From Alopecurus myosuroides (taxonomy: Eukaryota > Streptophyta > Magnoliopsida > Poales > Poaceae), in assembly GCA_028641055.1 (NCBI GenBank), contig CM054059.1, forward strand, positions 108,822,263 through 108,886,262: a stretch of 64,000 nucleotides of DNA, given 5' to 3'. The position numbers were made by a program, and so were the translations under genes. Below the pieces are notes generated by a model, which was given only the letters and a program-made list of their open reading frames with translations, ran no database searches and was not told where the DNA came from. Positions 1-11,337 of the stretch are shown here, piece by piece (within the stretch, counting starts at the first letter, position 1; each line of letters opens with the position of its first letter).

Positions 1-130
1 AGCTCGCGAGTCGTCGCCGGCGTCCTCCCCGTCGCGGTGAAGTGCAGGAAGTCTGAACTTTTTATGTTCAGTTTCAGTTACGCAAGCGACTGAAGCTCAT
101 ACCCCCCCAAGCCCCTTACCTGACAACAAA

Positions 131-203
131 CGCAGTGTAGCGCAGTGGCACTGCAGCGCCGCGCACAGCCGTGAGGGCGTGGGTTCGATTCCCCCCTCGC
201 GCA
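131..203 (+). repeat. tRNA-like sequence with Pol III A and B boxes
   Basis: The stretch has exact tRNA length (73 nt). An A-box match lies at 138-148 (TAGCGCAGTGG) and a perfect B box at 182-192 (GGTTCGATTCC), with T runs just downstream (204-214). The T-arm can pair except for one position. The acceptor halves (131-137 and 196-202) do not pair, so this is a degenerate tRNA-derived sequence or SINE head, not a working tRNA gene. Confidence 0.5.
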
Positions 204-1556
204 TTTTCTTTTTCAGGAATTAACCGCGGTGCTGGCCCACCCGTCATGGGCCGTGGAGGCCAGCGCAGCTGCCACCCGCGCCACGCCAGCGCCTGCGTGG
301 CAGTGGCCCGCACGGTAGCCACTGTGGGTACACAAGCCCACGGTGCATAAAGTCCCTGGACCTTAAATAAAATTGCAGAAATTGTTTTAAACTCCCAAAT
401 TGAATATCTCTTAAACAGTAATTCCAAATCCAATAATTTAACATGTTATCCACTCCAAATTTTATGCTCTAAATGTTTATCACAATTGTTTAACATTTTG
501 AACAAATAAAATTCAATATATTTTGGGCACTTTAATTAATTCATTCAATTTTGTGAAAATCATAACTAATTCATTTTAATTCCAATTTCAACAAATAAAA
601 TATGTTTTCCAATCCAAATTTCCTGTACTTTTCAAATGTGCAACTTGTTCACTGTTTTGAACATTTCAAATGGTTTCAAAAATCCAAATTCAAATAACTC
701 TTTTGAATTTGATTAAATCCATAACAAATTTAAATTTATTTCAAATGACCCATATAAAGTATGTTTTCCATCCAAAATTTCATGCCCTTTCCAAATATAA
801 CATTTGTTTTCTGTTTTGGATAAATAAAATTAATACAATTACTTAATGCTTTAATTAAATCATTTAAATGGTGAAATTCATAACATGCTCAATTAAAATC
901 CAATTTCAACAAATAAAATATGTTTTCCACTCAAAATGAAACCACCTTTCTGAATATCAACTTTGTTTTGCCATTTGGACAATTAAAATTAATGTCATTT
1001 AAAAAATGCCTTAATTAATTAATTAAAAGTCCTAATTAATAACTTTCCCATGCTTGCTCCAAATTGAAAACCCAAAACATGAAATCCATCCAAAATGAAA
1101 TGCTACACTTGAATATCAACTTTGTTTTCTGGTTTGCAACATTTAAATTGGATATTTGCTTCACCTCTTATTTAATGCATTTAAATTGGTAATATGCTTA
1201 ATCAAATCATTTAAAATTGTTTCTCAACCAATAAAGTATGTTTTCCAATCAGATTCATGTCATTAACATGTTCATGTCATTCATATTCCTGTTTGCATCT
1301 TGCCTTATGCATTTTAGCATTTTGTTATGCATGATCACCTAAATGGCAACATATGGAATGTATGGGGCATTCTAATTCAATTGTTGCCCCATTCCATTTA
1401 AATTGCCTAGCTCACCACTTTTCTTATTGGCCATGCTAACCAACATTTAAATTGCTGTGTGGATAAACAACTTGAACCAATTCCTATCTCTCCGGACTCC
1501 GGTTCCGATTAAATTGCTTAAGTTGTTTCCCCTGTTGCATCTTGCCATGCCATGCA

Positions 1557-1564
1557 TATAAAAT
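1557..1564 (+). promoter_or_regulatory. TATA-like box of LTR G
   Basis: TATAAAAT follows the AT-rich U3-like block and precedes a leader-like stretch. It fits a Pol II start about 30 bp downstream. It is weak evidence taken alone. Confidence 0.4.
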
Positions 1565-3296
1565 AGGATCATGCTGGATCTTTTGCCGTAGAAGTAATTT
1601 TTGCATCCGGTGTTTTTTCGAGGTTCGTTGCTTCTTCGCGGATAGGACGTTGAGATGATGTGAGCAACGACAAGTTCTTCGGATGTACCGCTACTTGCTG
1701 GATTCCAGGCAAGTATACTCACTTGCTGCCTATGGCTGCCTTTCATCACTTGTTACCGATTCTTTCCGTTGTTCTTATGCTAGCCTTATGATTCGATGCT
1801 TGTGTCCCGATCCTATCATATTGTTTACCTTGCAGCCATGATATAGCCTTCCTTCCACTTCCTATTAACTGTTGTTTGTTTACCTTGTCGGCCCTCGTGT
1901 CGTAGTTGCATGCTTAGTGTTGTTTGCGCTCAAGTCTTGTTATCCGTCTTATCACCTGTTTAGTTTGATAGTTGGGTTTCAACTTAATCAACAACATGTT
2001 AATGTTTTGGGTAATAATAATTTGATGATAAGGCACCGGCAGGAGGCCCGGCGTGGTTTTGAGGCCTGCTAGTGTCGACCCTAATTAGGAAAAGGGTCTT
2101 GTCCATTGATCCATGATGAGCACACTAACCGCATGTGGGAAGCGAGTATGGGCGCCCCCCGCAATTCTGATTCGATTCGCATCTCGTCCAAATCGCCTCA
2201 TTTAGTTCGGGTTTTCCATTTGCCGCATGCATATGCAGGTGCGAACCCTTGGCGCCAGGGTGGAACTTTTGTAGTCGGCATTTAGGGAGACACGTTCTTA
2301 GAGTGCGGGTCCTCTTTTCTTCGTGGGGCTTGATTAGCCGTGCGCTCAATTGCACGGGGTTCTTTGGGCTTGATGCGAAGAAGAGTTGGGTTGTGTTGAG
2401 TACCTCGCTTGTTGGGTTGATCTCCCGTCTGGCGGGTTATTCTTACGTGTACGGCCAAATTGGTGCATCCCTGCAGGGTTAAATCTTCTCGAGAAGCCGT
2501 GTTGTCCGCGGTTATGGATGACTTGGTGAAAGTGCTGGCTAACAAGTACTCAGACAACTTACACTTAACGATGATAACTTGACTAGTAATATAGATTACT
2601 TCCATCATCAAAATGAATGTCACCCTAATCAACCGTGTGAGTTTCCTTGGGTTGCTTCCTTAGTAGGGGGTAACATTGGATGGGTATTGCTTGGTGAGTA
2701 GTTGTAGTTGGTTCTGATACGCTATCTTATCCCTTCCTTTTAGCCGGATGTTGTAGCGAGTCTCTGTAGTTAGTTAGTGCAGCCCGATGCCGCTTTCTTT
2801 GCAATAATCCCTTTATTTCCGTTGTACCCAAAGTATTTGTATCTTGTGATGATTGGTTACGCTGGTATCTTGTGCGTATGGGTTATCCACTTGCCAGTAC
2901 TTAACCGTACTGACCCGCGAATCCTTTTTCGTGGCTGCATATTCCACATTGCAGTCAACAGGTTTGAAGTCTGACGACGTTAGCTTGGGAATCCCTCCGG
3001 CTTGGCCTGGGCAGGGATTGGACACCATCGGTTATCTTCAGGACTCTTAGTCCAATTTGTATCTTGTCCGTAGCCGGACGCTATGTTGTTTCTTCCGCTG
3101 TTATTTGGATCTTTGTATTGTATCAGTTGTATCCTTGGCTCGTTTGAGTCTTCTTGTATATATCTCTTCTGTTGTTGTTGCGGAATATTCGTGAACTGTT
3201 GTAATGTTATCACAAGTGGCAACCTGGAATCGGTTATTATGTGGATTTTGGCGGGAATGCTGAAATCTGCATAGTGCCCGATCTCGGGGCGTCACA

Positions 3297-3431
3297 TCAC
3301 ACCCTCCTCTTGGGATTCCCAACACGCCATCAAAAGCATCAAGAATTTCTGGCGCCATTGCCGGGGACTTAAAATTCATCATCATCAAGAAGTCTCCCCG
3401 TCAAGGCACCATCAAGGCGTAGCAGTGCTTG
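3297..3431 (+). mobile_element. Remnant of element F: LTR end, primer site region, short leader
   Basis: Positions 3302-3332 (CCTCCTCTTGGGATTCCCAA... ending CGCCATCA) resemble the 3' end of Triticeae Gypsy LTRs. They are followed by the typical post-LTR primer region at 3350-3368 (TGGCGCCATTGCCGGGGAC) and about 60 bp of leader. LTR G interrupts the LTR just upstream at 3296. The leader runs directly into a new LTR start at 3432, so nearly the whole internal domain is missing. Family resemblance is from memory. Confidence 0.6.
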
Positions 3432-4512
3432 ATACGTCTCCAACGTATCTATAATTTCTGATTGCTCCATGATAATATTATGCCAATTGTTACATGTTCT
3501 CTTTCTTCTTTATGTTAATTTTACACGTTTTCCAGGACTAACCTATTAACAAGATGTCAAGTGCCAGTTCCCTGTTTTCTGCTGTTTTTTATTTCAGAAA
3601 AGTTGTTCTCGAAATATTCTCGGAATTGGACCCCACAAATCCCGAAGTTCCTATTTTCCACAGAAGCATCCAGAAGACCGAAAAGGAGTCGAAGACGGGC
3701 TCCAGGGGGCCCACACCATGGGGTGGCGCCCCCACGGCCGCGCTAGGGGTGGTGTGGGGCCCCAGGGTTCCACCGCCTTTGCCCTTTCGCCTATTTATTT
3801 CCCCCAGATGGAAAACCCCAAACACCTGATCAAATATCCCCGAAAAGTTCCACAGCCGCCATCGTCGTCAACCCTAGATCAGGGGGTTCTGAAGCTGTCT
3901 CCCAGCACCCTGCCAGAGAGGAGATCATCACCGAAGGCTTCTTCATCACCATGCCTGCCTCCGGAGTGATGCGTGAGTAGTTCATCCTTGGACTACGGGT
4001 CCATATCAGTAGCTAGATGGTTGTCTTCTCCTCCTATTCCTCAATGTTTAGATCTTGTGAGCTGCCTAACATGATCGAGATTGTTCTTATGTAACTCTAT
4101 GTGCTATGTTTGCTGGGATCCTATGAATATTGAACTTATGCCAAGTTGATTATAGTCTTTATTTCATATGTTATTTGTGATCTTCCATGCTTTTCGTTGC
4201 TAGTGGTTGCTCTGGCCAAGTAGTTGCTAGTGATTCCACGAGGGAGTATTTATGCTCAATAGTGGGTTCATGCCTCCTTTTCTCCTGTGCTCGAGTGACA
4301 GAAACGTGATGGGGGAGGATGTGCTGTTGCCACTAGGGAGAAAACAGCGGAGTGAGTGCCCGCGTGCACAATCATTTCTTACATTACACACATTTCTTAA
4401 TGCGATTATCTGTTGTTTACAACTTAATACCTAAGGGTGTTCGGATGATAACCTGAGGGTGGATTATTAGTCATAGATGCAGTTGGATTACGGTATATGT
4501 ATATTGTTGTAA
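3432..4512 (+). mobile_element. Gypsy LTR of element F (3' end truncated)
   Basis: It starts with TGATACGTCTCCAACGTATC and continues with leader-like text well known from abundant Triticeae Gypsy LTRs, including the segments around 'ggagtgatgcgtgagtagttcatcc' (3964-3988) and 'gagggagtatttatgctcaatagtgggttcatgcctcc' (4240-4277). Similarity to that family fades near 4512, where minus-strand element D probably inserted. The exact right border is uncertain by tens of bases. Short reading frames here are not supported as genes. Confidence 0.65.
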
Positions 4513-7221
4513 TATCCTGTAGTAGTACATCCCAACACAGGCTATACTGTTGCGTGTAGTACTGGCCCCTGGACCGTTCACCAGCACACACAACTAGATA
4601 GATATCCAAAGAAGAAAATGTATCTCATATCTAGCGAATAATCGAGAGTAGAAAATTCTTTATAAGTTGCATAGCGGAAGGTAGCACAAATATACAAGTA
4701 CCAAATAACAAGTAGACGGGCTCCAATCTTCAATTTGTGCCACATGCGAAGAAACATTTTGAGTGGAGTCACGAGACCTACGTCGATCACTCCGGATACA
4801 AACAACCTGCACGTTGGAATATGAAGCCCCCAAATGGAGGTCAGATCCTTCTGAGCAATGGTGGCAAGTGACACTATGGTGGTATAATAAATGGCAAGTT
4901 ACTAATCTACATGCATATTTGGCTGGTAGAGTTTCAAGGCTAATTTGCATAAAGGCATTTTTTTCCTATCTTTTAATAGAAAGTAATTTTGCACATAACT
5001 GGACACTTTGGTTGATAGCAAAGTGCTCCTATATAATTGGACACTTTGGTTGATAGCAAAGTGCTCCTACCCTTTTTGGATTAGCACGCTGAAACACCAT
5101 CAGGCACTTCTCCAATAACCCATAGTCAAATTGGTAGTAATCAATAAAGCAAGATGAACGAGATATGTAATGCTTCCCATCTAGTTGTTGAATTGTCCCT
5201 AACCAATGGAACACGGCTAAGATCTTAGTTTTAACCCTCGCGAGATTTGTGCTTTTTACCCGTGTTGCCCAATCGACCCCAAACACCATGATACACCATT
5301 AGTACCACAGAAGGAAAGAAGATTAAGCCATAACTTATAAGAAGTAGATCCCCAAACCCTCCACGAGCTGGACCATCCTACAACTAATCTACATCTCTGG
5401 ACACGTTGGGTTCGAGTCACCACAAACCTACAATTTATGTCTAGCCCATACTAATATGAAACACGGCTGCACGCAAGAACAACTACATAAAGAAAATAAA
5501 CATAATCTCAAGATACTGGGCGGCGGTCCCCACCAAAATTTGTACTCTGCTGACATGCTAGCAGTCCGCCCACTGGTTAATTAATTATCATGTTGTTTTC
5601 ATAAGGAATTAAAATAACGATTTTTATCATAACATGATAATAATCCCAACCACGAATAACTAGAGCATGGCTAAGAAATCTACAAGTACGATGTTTGCCT
5701 AGCATATGGATTGCTAATCTCAAAGGGAAACATATGATCACTCCTGCTTGGGTGTTAGTGGAGCGATCTAGCATAGCGATAACACACAACTCCTACTAAT
5801 GCATAGCTACAATAAAACTCTAATGCAATTAGGAAAATAATGGGATATGTATGTCACTTGTCTTGACAGAAATTGGAGTCGTTCACGCACTTGACTCAGT
5901 CGCAACCGTAGCAACCACGGTCCTCACACGAGCAGCAACCGCAACTCTCGCAATCTACACGTTGCAAGCATACCACAATAAATAACCAAATCATACAAAA
6001 CAACAATGCAACATATGGATGCATGATGATTTAATAATGCAAGACAACTAATTTACTAGTTCTCTGGTTGCCTAAACAATATATGATGCATGGAAAAGTT
6101 TGTAATGCAACAAGACACAAAAAGCAGTTTAACCAAATTAAACCGGGTTAATTAACAATCTACAAGATCTTATCGAAATAAAGTTTATAAAAAGGTATAT
6201 CTAAACCTAACGTACTAATAAGATCTAAAAAATAAATAAAACACTCGACAGAAACTTTTTAGATGAATAAGAACAAAGTGTAGATTTGAAATTCCGAGTT
6301 ACTCCGGTGGTCAAAACTAGATCGGAATTATATAGAACGAAAGTAGAAATTTCGTAGATCAAATCAAAAAACTCATAGAACGAAAGTTGCAGATAAGGAT
6401 GAGATACATGTACAATAGAAATTTGAGCAAAAACGGACAAACGGTTGGAGAGTAATTGAGCGTTTTCCGCTTCAGATCTGAGAGAGTAGATCTCGAAATT
6501 CTCCGGCTGTGGTAGATGAAAAGAGGTGAGATTTCTGGGGATGGATCGGTATCAATGATATCTAAAACTCCCGTGAAGACTTGAACGTCAACCGAGAAAC
6601 TCACGGATCGTGGCGAGCAAAATACCACGAAACAGATCTGAAATCAAAGTTTCTACTTTGGGACGACCTTACGGCCGGGGCTGCGGTATTTATAGATGGA
6701 TAGGTCGGTGGAAAGTTGCTCCTTGGAGTAGGGAACAAGTAGAAAGAAGCGGATGCGAATTTGGACTCTCCAATAAAGAGATATTCGAGTTTGAATGAGA
6801 GTAATTCAAAGAAAAACGGGATTTGTACCTTCCGGAAATAATCGATCGTGCTTGGTGGTGCCTGCGCACCCTTACTGGGCCGACCCATGCGGTCTGTAAG
6901 CGGTAGGCCAATTTCTTTTTCTTTTTCTTAAAACTTTAATAACTTTTGAAATATAACTCGGAATCGAGTCAAACAAATTTCTAAAATTTTGAAATTTAGA
7001 ACTCTATCATATTTTACTATTATTAAGTAATTTTAGGCAAAATAAAATATTCAATTACCCTTTAGCTTATAAACGTCTTATAGGAGGATGTTGGGCTTTT
7101 AAAAACATGATTTTTTTTGGGTTTAAAATGCAACACTCAAATGCAAACTTTTGAAATGATGTCATGCTATGCATATGCTCTAAATGCAAAACATTCCAAA
7201 TGTAAAATTTGGGATGTTACA
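4513..7221 (-). mobile_element. 3' LTR of Gypsy element D (minus strand)
   Basis: On the minus strand the LTR begins TGTAACATCCC at 7221, immediately after a polypurine tract. U3 is AT-rich (6905-7210), a TATA-like box lies at 6695-6687, and R-U5 extends leftward. The left border is not fixed: the host F LTR is recognisable to about 4512, and no clear TG...CA end with a duplication could be checked because the other end of D is outside the window. Reading frames in the LTR (for example 4578-4950) show no known domain. Confidence 0.55.
6687..6695 (-). promoter_or_regulatory. TATA-like box of LTR D
   Basis: The minus strand reads CTATAAATA, about 525 bp inside the LTR start and at the edge of the AT-rich U3. 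It is suitable for Pol II initiation toward lower coordinates. Confidence 0.4.
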
Positions 7222-7258
7222 AACTAACCCCCTTAAGATGAATCTCGTCCCGAGATTC
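7222..7258 (-). promoter_or_regulatory. Polypurine tract and adjacent hairpin of element D
   Basis: Reading the minus strand, a 19-nt perfect inverted repeat (7258-7240; 8-bp arms GAATCTCG/CGAGATTC, 3-nt loop) is followed by a purine-rich tract with five Gs and then the LTR start at 7221. The tract would prime plus-strand DNA synthesis. The hairpin recurs at the same place in elements C and B. Confidence 0.65.
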
Positions 7259-7395
7259 AGAATGGCTAGTAAATAGGTGTGGATGGGTTTTCCTACGGTC
7301 AATATCTAGGCTAACCCACTTAAGAGAAATCTACTTGGTATCATCAACAATATGTGTGGTTTCATATCTTATCTTTTAAGTAACTCAGTAGCTTT

Positions 7396-8249
7396 CTAAC
7401 TCTTATCCGTGGAAGCAATTGATATGAATGACTGTGATGCACCAGTATTGATAAGTACTATTGTGGGCTATGATCTGATGAAGAACATACCAGCCATAGG
7501 GTCTTCTACATCATATACTTCCTCCACGTTCGTATGGTTCGCAGTTGTCTTCCGGAACAGGTTTGGTTTGGATCCTCCATCAGTTATCTTCTCTGAACAA
7601 TCGTTTGCATAGTGCCCCATATTCTTGTACTTGAAGCATTCCACTTGACTGAGATCCTTCCTTCTTGCATGGTTGTTGTTGCGGTTATGACCATTGCCTC
7701 CATTACGATGGTCTTGGTTTCCATCCTGATTGTTTCCTTTGTAGTCTCTTTGGTTGTGGTTGTTCCCTCCATCATGCTTATGTTTGTTTCCTTCACTTTG
7801 ATTATGCACATTACCTTCTTGCATATGGGATCCAGAACTTCCAATACTGTCATGGTGAGTACGGACCCTCTGATGTGATCCAGATATGTGGTTGCCACCA
7901 TCGTGCTTCCTCTTGCGTTTCTCCGCTTGTTGGTACTTTCCCTCTAGAATGACAGCATTGTCAATGAGTTCTTGGAATTTGGTAATGTGAACTACTGAGA
8001 GTTGAATAGCCAGATCATCATTTAGTCCATCCAAAAACTTCTCACGTCTCTTGGCATATGTGTCCACATCTTCCGAAGCATAGAGAGCTAGGTTGCTGAA
8101 TTCATCAATGTACTCAGTGACAGAGCGCTGGTACTGACGCAAGTTACAGAACTCCCTCCGCTTCAGACTCATCACTCCAGTTGAGACATGTGCATTCTTA
8201 AATCCTTCCTCGAACATCTCCCAGGTAACATCAGCAATAGGATGGGTTA
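7396..8249 (-). pseudogene. Broken gag-protease of Gypsy element D
   Basis: The frame is open from the edge of element A (8249) to a TAG at 7468-7470. It shows a retrotransposon gag domain (around 8220-7900), a His/Asn/Gly-rich basic region, and a zinc knuckle in which the second cysteine is Tyr (CFKYKNMGHYANDC). Past the TAG the same frame reads an aspartic-protease active site as NTG instead of DTG (LINTGASQSFIS) and stops at 7396-7398. Reverse transcriptase, RNase H and integrase are absent: about 140 bp later comes the polypurine-tract hairpin. This suggests an internally deleted chromovirus-like (Tekay/Del-type) element. The gag N-terminus is cut off by the insertion of A and should continue beyond the window. 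Confidence 0.75.
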
Positions 8250-9093
8250 TGTCGGGGGGTTACCCCCGAGTAGGGTAAAGGCAAGTGCTAAGGGCAAGAT
8301 CAGAAGAGACATTCGGCAGAGTAGCTGGCTACCCGGTACTCGCTACCCGGTCGACTGCTATTCGTCCGTACACACTGATGGCCAGGAGGAAGAATCAAGG
8401 AAGTTATTCTGCTCCGAGTAGAGGAAGTGGTCCGAGTAGAAATGGCGGTCTCCTACTCGGGCCAGAAGTCAAAGGAGCCGTTCTGACACAGGATCCCGCG
8501 TATCCTGGGTCCGTACTGGGGCACTGTTCATCTGCAGAGCGCGTGCTTATCCGCGCCAGGGTGTCAGCAGGCCGTCGCAGGTTAGGGGGTCCTACCCCGT
8601 GACAGTGTCAGTGATAACATATCAGCTTCTTGGTTTTGCACAACGACTTTCCACACGGAGACAAACTTGGAAGCCAAAGCTGTCAGCGGGAAGCTGGAAG
8701 TGTGCAGTGTGCACACTATGTCGACATCTTGGCTGTATTCGGCTGGGCACCAGTATATAAGGTGCCCTGCCTCCTCCTGCGCGAAGGACGAGACGACGAA
8801 CAGATGACACACCTAGAGGCTACAGTTTCTTAGAGAGAAGAGTGGCTACTCGGTTGTAAGATAAACTTGTATTGTGCCTACTCGGTGAGACACGAATACA
8901 AAGAGAGAAAGGCAGGAGTAGGGGTTTTACCTCCACACGAGGGCCCTGAACCTGGGTAGATCTTGTTGTTTGCAGTGCTAGTTTCATCCTCACGCGGCTA
9001 CTCGCTGCGTGATCCCTCCCCGAGCGCCTCCAGCGTCCATCGTCCCCACATCTTTAGCCATCCTATGGCATCTGCCGTGACACCACCACGACA
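8250..9093 (+). repeat. 5' LTR of element A
   Basis: It starts TGTCGGGGGGTTACCCCCGA inside the gag of element D and ends ...CACGACA just before the primer-site region. Length is about 844 bp. It contains a TATA box (8754-8760) and several TACTCGG words typical of this family. An alternative end is 9082 (GTGACA); the 3' LTR needed to decide is outside the window. Confidence 0.75.
8754..8760 (+). promoter_or_regulatory. TATA box of 5' LTR A
   Basis: TATATAA in the context CCAGTATATAAGGTGCC is a strong plant TATA match. Initiation near 8785-8795 would give an R-U5 of about 300 bp. Confidence 0.65.
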
Positions 9094-9110
9094 GCGCCCA
9101 CCGTGGGGCA
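9094..9110 (+). promoter_or_regulatory. Primer binding site region of element A
   Basis: GCGCCCACCGTGGGGC directly follows the LTR end. Related grass elements have TGGCGCCCACCGTGGGGC here, so the first bases seem lost or changed. I did not assign the tRNA. Confidence 0.55.
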
Positions 9111-11337
9111 ACCAGCGGCGCTGGCTGGAGTTTCCGTTCGGATGGGATCGATTTCTGCTACTGGAGAGCGCGTCGTCTGTGGTCTCGTCCACAGATTCGG
9201 CTCCTTCGACTTCGTCACCGACAACGCCGGCGATTTCGGCGGCAGGGCCATGCCGGAGGGCGGCTCGGTGCTCTCCTTCGGCTCGCACCTCGTCTACGTC
9301 GCCACCGTCATCAACCGCGAGTACCCCGAGCAGGTGCATGTCGCGGAGGATCCCCCTGCTGTCATCGCTGCCCGCGGAAAGCCAACTGGCTGTTCTGCGG
9401 ACCGCGTGGAGGTGATGACGACCGGTCCTGCCGCTGAAGCCGGGAAGGGTGCGGCTGCCGCCACGGGAGTCATCGAGGATCTTGATGGCGCGGGTGCTGG
9501 CGGGAGAACGCACAAGCCCTACGACGCGCCTCACAACATCCCGGGCTACGTCCCTCCTTCCACGACATCGACGATACCGGCATCCGCCGTGCGAGTGGGC
9601 ATGCCGCCTCCCACCGAGCTCGAGCTCATGACCATGAGGGCGCAGCTCGACCAACAGCGCCAGGCACTACTCGCCGAGCAGGCGGAGCTGGATAAGGTTA
9701 GGCTTGAGCTGAACCTGGACCAGAACGAGTACAACCGGGCTCACGACTTTACGCCCGTGGTGAGGAGGCCTTCCAAGGCAGGCGCTACGCGCCGCAACCT
9801 AGGCACCGAGATGGCAGCAGTTGGTGAAACTGCTGGCCAAGCCGCTAGCCAAAACACCGCTACCACCAGACCCAAATACAGCACCCCCCGCCAAAACTCT
9901 TAGAGCTGCTGAGGCTGTAGCTGCTGAGTTGCCGCATCTCGCTGGCGACGCGCACGCTAGGCAGCAGGAAAGGCTCAATGAGCTAGTGCTAGAGGCTGCT
10001 AGGCAGAACGAGGAGTTCCGGAAAGCCAACCCGGGTGCTGGAGCTTCTCAGGTGGTGCATTCGCATGCGGCTAGATCTAACGATCAGGCCTCATCACCGC
10101 ACCCCAGCCGTGAGAAGCACCGAAGTGGGCATTCCGGCAAAGACAGGCAGATGCAGGTGTACGACCCGGCTGTCGCCGCGAAACAGCACGCTGTGCCGCG
10201 ACAGTCCGGTCAAAAACACAACACTGCAGGAGCACGCTATCAAGCCCATAAAGCTCAAAGCCAGGCGCGAGATGGAGATCACCCAGGCCCTTCTCGGCAA
10301 CAGGTTGCTCAGCCTACTCGGCAGAGGCAGCAGCCGCGTGCAGTCGCACCAGCCGCCAACCCGGTGGAGCAGCCTGCAGTCGTGCAGGTGGACATATATG
10401 ATGATGGCTACTCGGCTATGGGGTTGGCTGGCTATGATATCCTGGATCGCGTGGGTGAGCGTGTGCTGGAGCCCAGTGATGCCAGGCACAAGCTTGACCG
10501 GATCAGCCTGTCCGTGCAGCTCGAGAGCAAGGGGCCGCCAGGTCCAGAGTGCTTTGGCCCCCGCATCATGGCGGAGCCATCCGTGAAGCAGTTTCAGCTC
10601 GCTAGGGGGACCAAGTGCTATGACGGCAGCACCAAGCCAGAAGATTGGCTCAATGATTATGTCACAGCCGTGCACATTGCAGGCGGCAACCGGAGATGGG
10701 CCGTGCGGTACATCCCGCAGATGCTCGAGGGACCAGCAAGAACTTGGCTCAACAACCTGCCCAAGCACAGCATCAACTGTTAGCTTGACTTCGCGGAGGC
10801 TTTCGTCAGCAACTTCACCAGCACCTACCGGAGGCCGAATAGGCCGCAGCAGCTATCCGCTTGCAGGCAGCGGGAAGAGGAGACAGACCGAGAGTATCTT
10901 ACTCGGTGGAGTACTTTGAGGAACACCTGTGAAGGTGTGAATGAGGCCCAGACCATCACTTGGTTTGCGCAGGGCTGCAGGCATGGCAGCATGTTGTGGC
11001 AATGGCTCCAGAGGGAAATGCCGAGTACTCTCGCTGAGACCATCCGGATTGCGGATCAGTACGCACTCGGCGACCCAACTCAGCCTCTTCTTGATGCTGC
11101 TGAGCCGAGAAGGAACTACAACATCAACACCAGCAAGCGCAATGAGTGCCGCAACAAGCGCAGAGGTGACCGGATTGATACCCGGTACGATCCTGAGGAG
11201 GTGAATGCTGTGGCAACCGGAGCTGGGAGTAGCCAGAGGCCAAAAACTGCTGGAGCCCAATACGGGCAGAACCAGAATCAGGGCCAAGGCAACAAGAAGC
11301 CATACAGCGCTTCCCAGCAGGGTAGCGGCAACTCGGG
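9103..11337 (+). pseudogene. gag of element A, N-terminal and central part
   Basis: The frame is open from 9103 to 9903, then continues in another frame from about 9821 (a frameshift within 9821-9903) through 11337, where element C interrupts it. Visible: a long variable N-terminus, a coiled-coil stretch rich in Gln/Glu/Leu (9630-9720), and the retrotransposon gag domain around 10600-10900 (DGSTKPEDWL..., ARTWLNNLP, then FAEAFVSNF). An in-frame TAG at 10781-10783 sits where Trp is expected (TGG to TAG). The start at 9103 is uncertain because it lies only a few bases after the primer site. Gag would form the virus-like particle. Confidence 0.8.

Larger units (their letters stand above)
1..3296 (+). 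mobile_element. Gypsy LTR G (3' or solo LTR, left end outside window)
   Basis: Seen: the stretch ends in GGGGCGTCACA at 3296 and abuts an unrelated LTR remnant. Positions 360-1350 are strongly AT-rich (repeated AAATTCAAAT-like words), followed by a TATA-like site at 1557-1564 and GC-balanced leader-like sequence, the usual U3-to-R-U5 order on the plus strand. No primer binding site follows 3296, so this is a 3' or solo LTR, not a 5' LTR. The only long reading frames are short and unlike known proteins. The predicted target duplication on the right is 3297-3301 (TCACA); its partner lies outside the window. The family was not identified. The GC-rich start (1-60) and a tRNA-like insert (131-203) lie in the U3 part. 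Confidence 0.6.

Noticed and set aside
131..203. Functional tRNA gene
   Set aside because: Acceptor stem halves do not pair, so a mature tRNA could not fold.
8998..9654. 218-codon minus-strand frame over the A gag start
   Set aside because: It is a GC-rich shadow of the sense gag frame, without any recognisable domain or promoter.
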